This document shows, in pieces, positions 5,914-6,344 of a stretch of DNA of 6,344 nucleotides. The notes under the pieces were generated by a model. It searched no databases, had not been told where the DNA came from, and worked only from the letters and a program-made list of their open reading frames with translations. The position numbers and the translations under genes are program-made. Numbering within the stretch: the stretch's first letter is position 1; every line of letters begins with the position of its first letter. The DNA comes from an uncultured Clostridia bacterium (GTDB taxonomy: Bacteria; Bacillota_A; Clostridia; TANB77; CAG-508): the NCBI GenBank assembly GCA_947369305.1, contig CANBLA010000061.1:1-6344 (forward strand). The letters run 5' to 3'.

Positions 5914-6344
5914 AAAAAGAATTTTATATGTGGGGTATTCTGCCAATATGGGGGGAATTGAAAGATTTCTTATGAATGTGTGTAAAAATCTTGATTTGGA
6001 AAAGTTTGAAATATGCTTTTTAATTTTTAAAGGAAAGAAAGTTTGTTATCAAGATGAGCTGGAGAAAAAAGGAATAACTTTTCTGGAAGTGACCAATCGA
6101 AGTGAAAATTATAAGGATTACATGAAGGATTTAAAAAAAGTATATCAAGAAAATAAGTTTGATATTATTCATTTTAATATTATGAATTTTAGCTTATTTG
6201 AACGAATTCTTTTAGCGAAAAAATACACAAAGGCAAGGCTAATTATTCATTCTCATTCTGGAAGTATCAATAAAGTATACAAAAAGACAAAAATTTTGGA
6301 TAAAATTGGAAGATTTTTTACAAGAAATATGGAATATGAAAAAA
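5906..6344 (+). CDS. GT4-type glycosyltransferase, N-terminal part, cut by right edge
   Basis: The open frame runs off the right edge; 146 residues are visible from the ATG at 5906 (147 from 5903). They read MGKKRILYVGYSANMGGIERFLMNV at the start (my translation, glycine turn MGGIE), then a DIIHFNIMNFS strand and LIIHSHSGSINK. This is the acceptor-side half of a GT-B, GT4-family glycosyltransferase; the donor-binding half and EX7E motif lie beyond the window. The order of motifs parallels the full-length GT4 enzyme at 3165-4271 (GGI.(Q/R)F, DxEKFEICFL-type strand, HSH), so the two are probably paralogues acting at different steps. It overlaps the acyltransferase stop by 8 bp, so it belongs to the same transcript. 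Confidence 0.88.
   Translation, partial: MGKKRILYVGYSANMGGIERFLMNVCKNLDLEKFEICFLIFKGKKVCYQDELEKKGITFLEVTNRSENYKDYMKDLKKVYQENKFDIIHFNIMNFSLFERILLAKKYTKARLIIHSHSGSINKVYKKTKILDKIGRFFTRNMEYEK

Noticed and set aside
5512..5946. A 144-codon open frame on the - strand
   Set aside because: It lies opposite the hexapeptide-repeat acyltransferase, whose motifs are clear. The antisense translation shows no recognisable domain, and there is no suitable ribosome binding site.
1..6344. A defence system, toxin-antitoxin pair, phage or mobile element
   Set aside because: Every gene fits polysaccharide synthesis. I saw no transposase, integrase, terminal inverted repeats or tRNA, and no gene with unexplained effector motifs.

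Overview
The window is a stretch of an exopolysaccharide or capsule gene cluster from a low-GC Gram-positive bacterium. The DNA is strongly AT-rich and all genes lie on the + strand. Ribosome binding sites are of the AGGAG/AAGGGG type, and stop codons are TAA or TAG. No in-frame TGA is needed anywhere, so code 11 fits. An anaerobic gut-type Clostridia or Erysipelotrichia-like Firmicute is a reasonable guess, but nothing visible fixes the genus.

Layout: (1) Bases 1-776 hold the C-terminal part of a bacterial tyrosine kinase (BY-kinase, CpsD/CapB type), cut by the left edge near its Walker A' motif. It carries a roughly 100-residue Lys/Glu/Thr-rich insertion in the middle of the kinase fold. 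(2) Bases 777-849 are the only real intergenic gap. It holds a perfect 11-bp stem-loop and the ribosome binding site of the next gene. (3) Bases 850-1986 encode a polytopic membrane protein of about 10-11 segments, a candidate Wzy-like polymerase. (4) Bases 2003-3178 encode a polysaccharide pyruvyl transferase family protein. (5) Bases 3165-4271 encode a GT4-type glycosyltransferase. (6) Bases 4275-5414 encode a GT2-type glycosyltransferase with an unusual N-terminal extension. (7) Bases 5401-5913 encode a CysE-like left-handed beta-helix acyltransferase. (8) Bases 5906-6344 hold the start of a second GT4-type glycosyltransferase, cut by the right edge.

The genes read as one operon: gaps are 16 bp or less, or the genes overlap by 8-14 bp, from the membrane protein to the right edge. 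Inferred division of labour: the glycosyltransferases build a lipid-linked repeat unit on the cytoplasmic face. The pyruvyl and acyl transferases decorate it. The membrane protein polymerises it or otherwise acts on it in the membrane. The BY-kinase controls polymer length and export. No flippase (Wzx) and no initiating phosphoglycosyltransferase lies in the window, so they should lie outside it if this is a Wzx/Wzy system. I see no phage, IS, CRISPR or RNA gene. The two most unusual items are the charged insertion inside the kinase and the stem-loop between the kinase and the biosynthetic genes.
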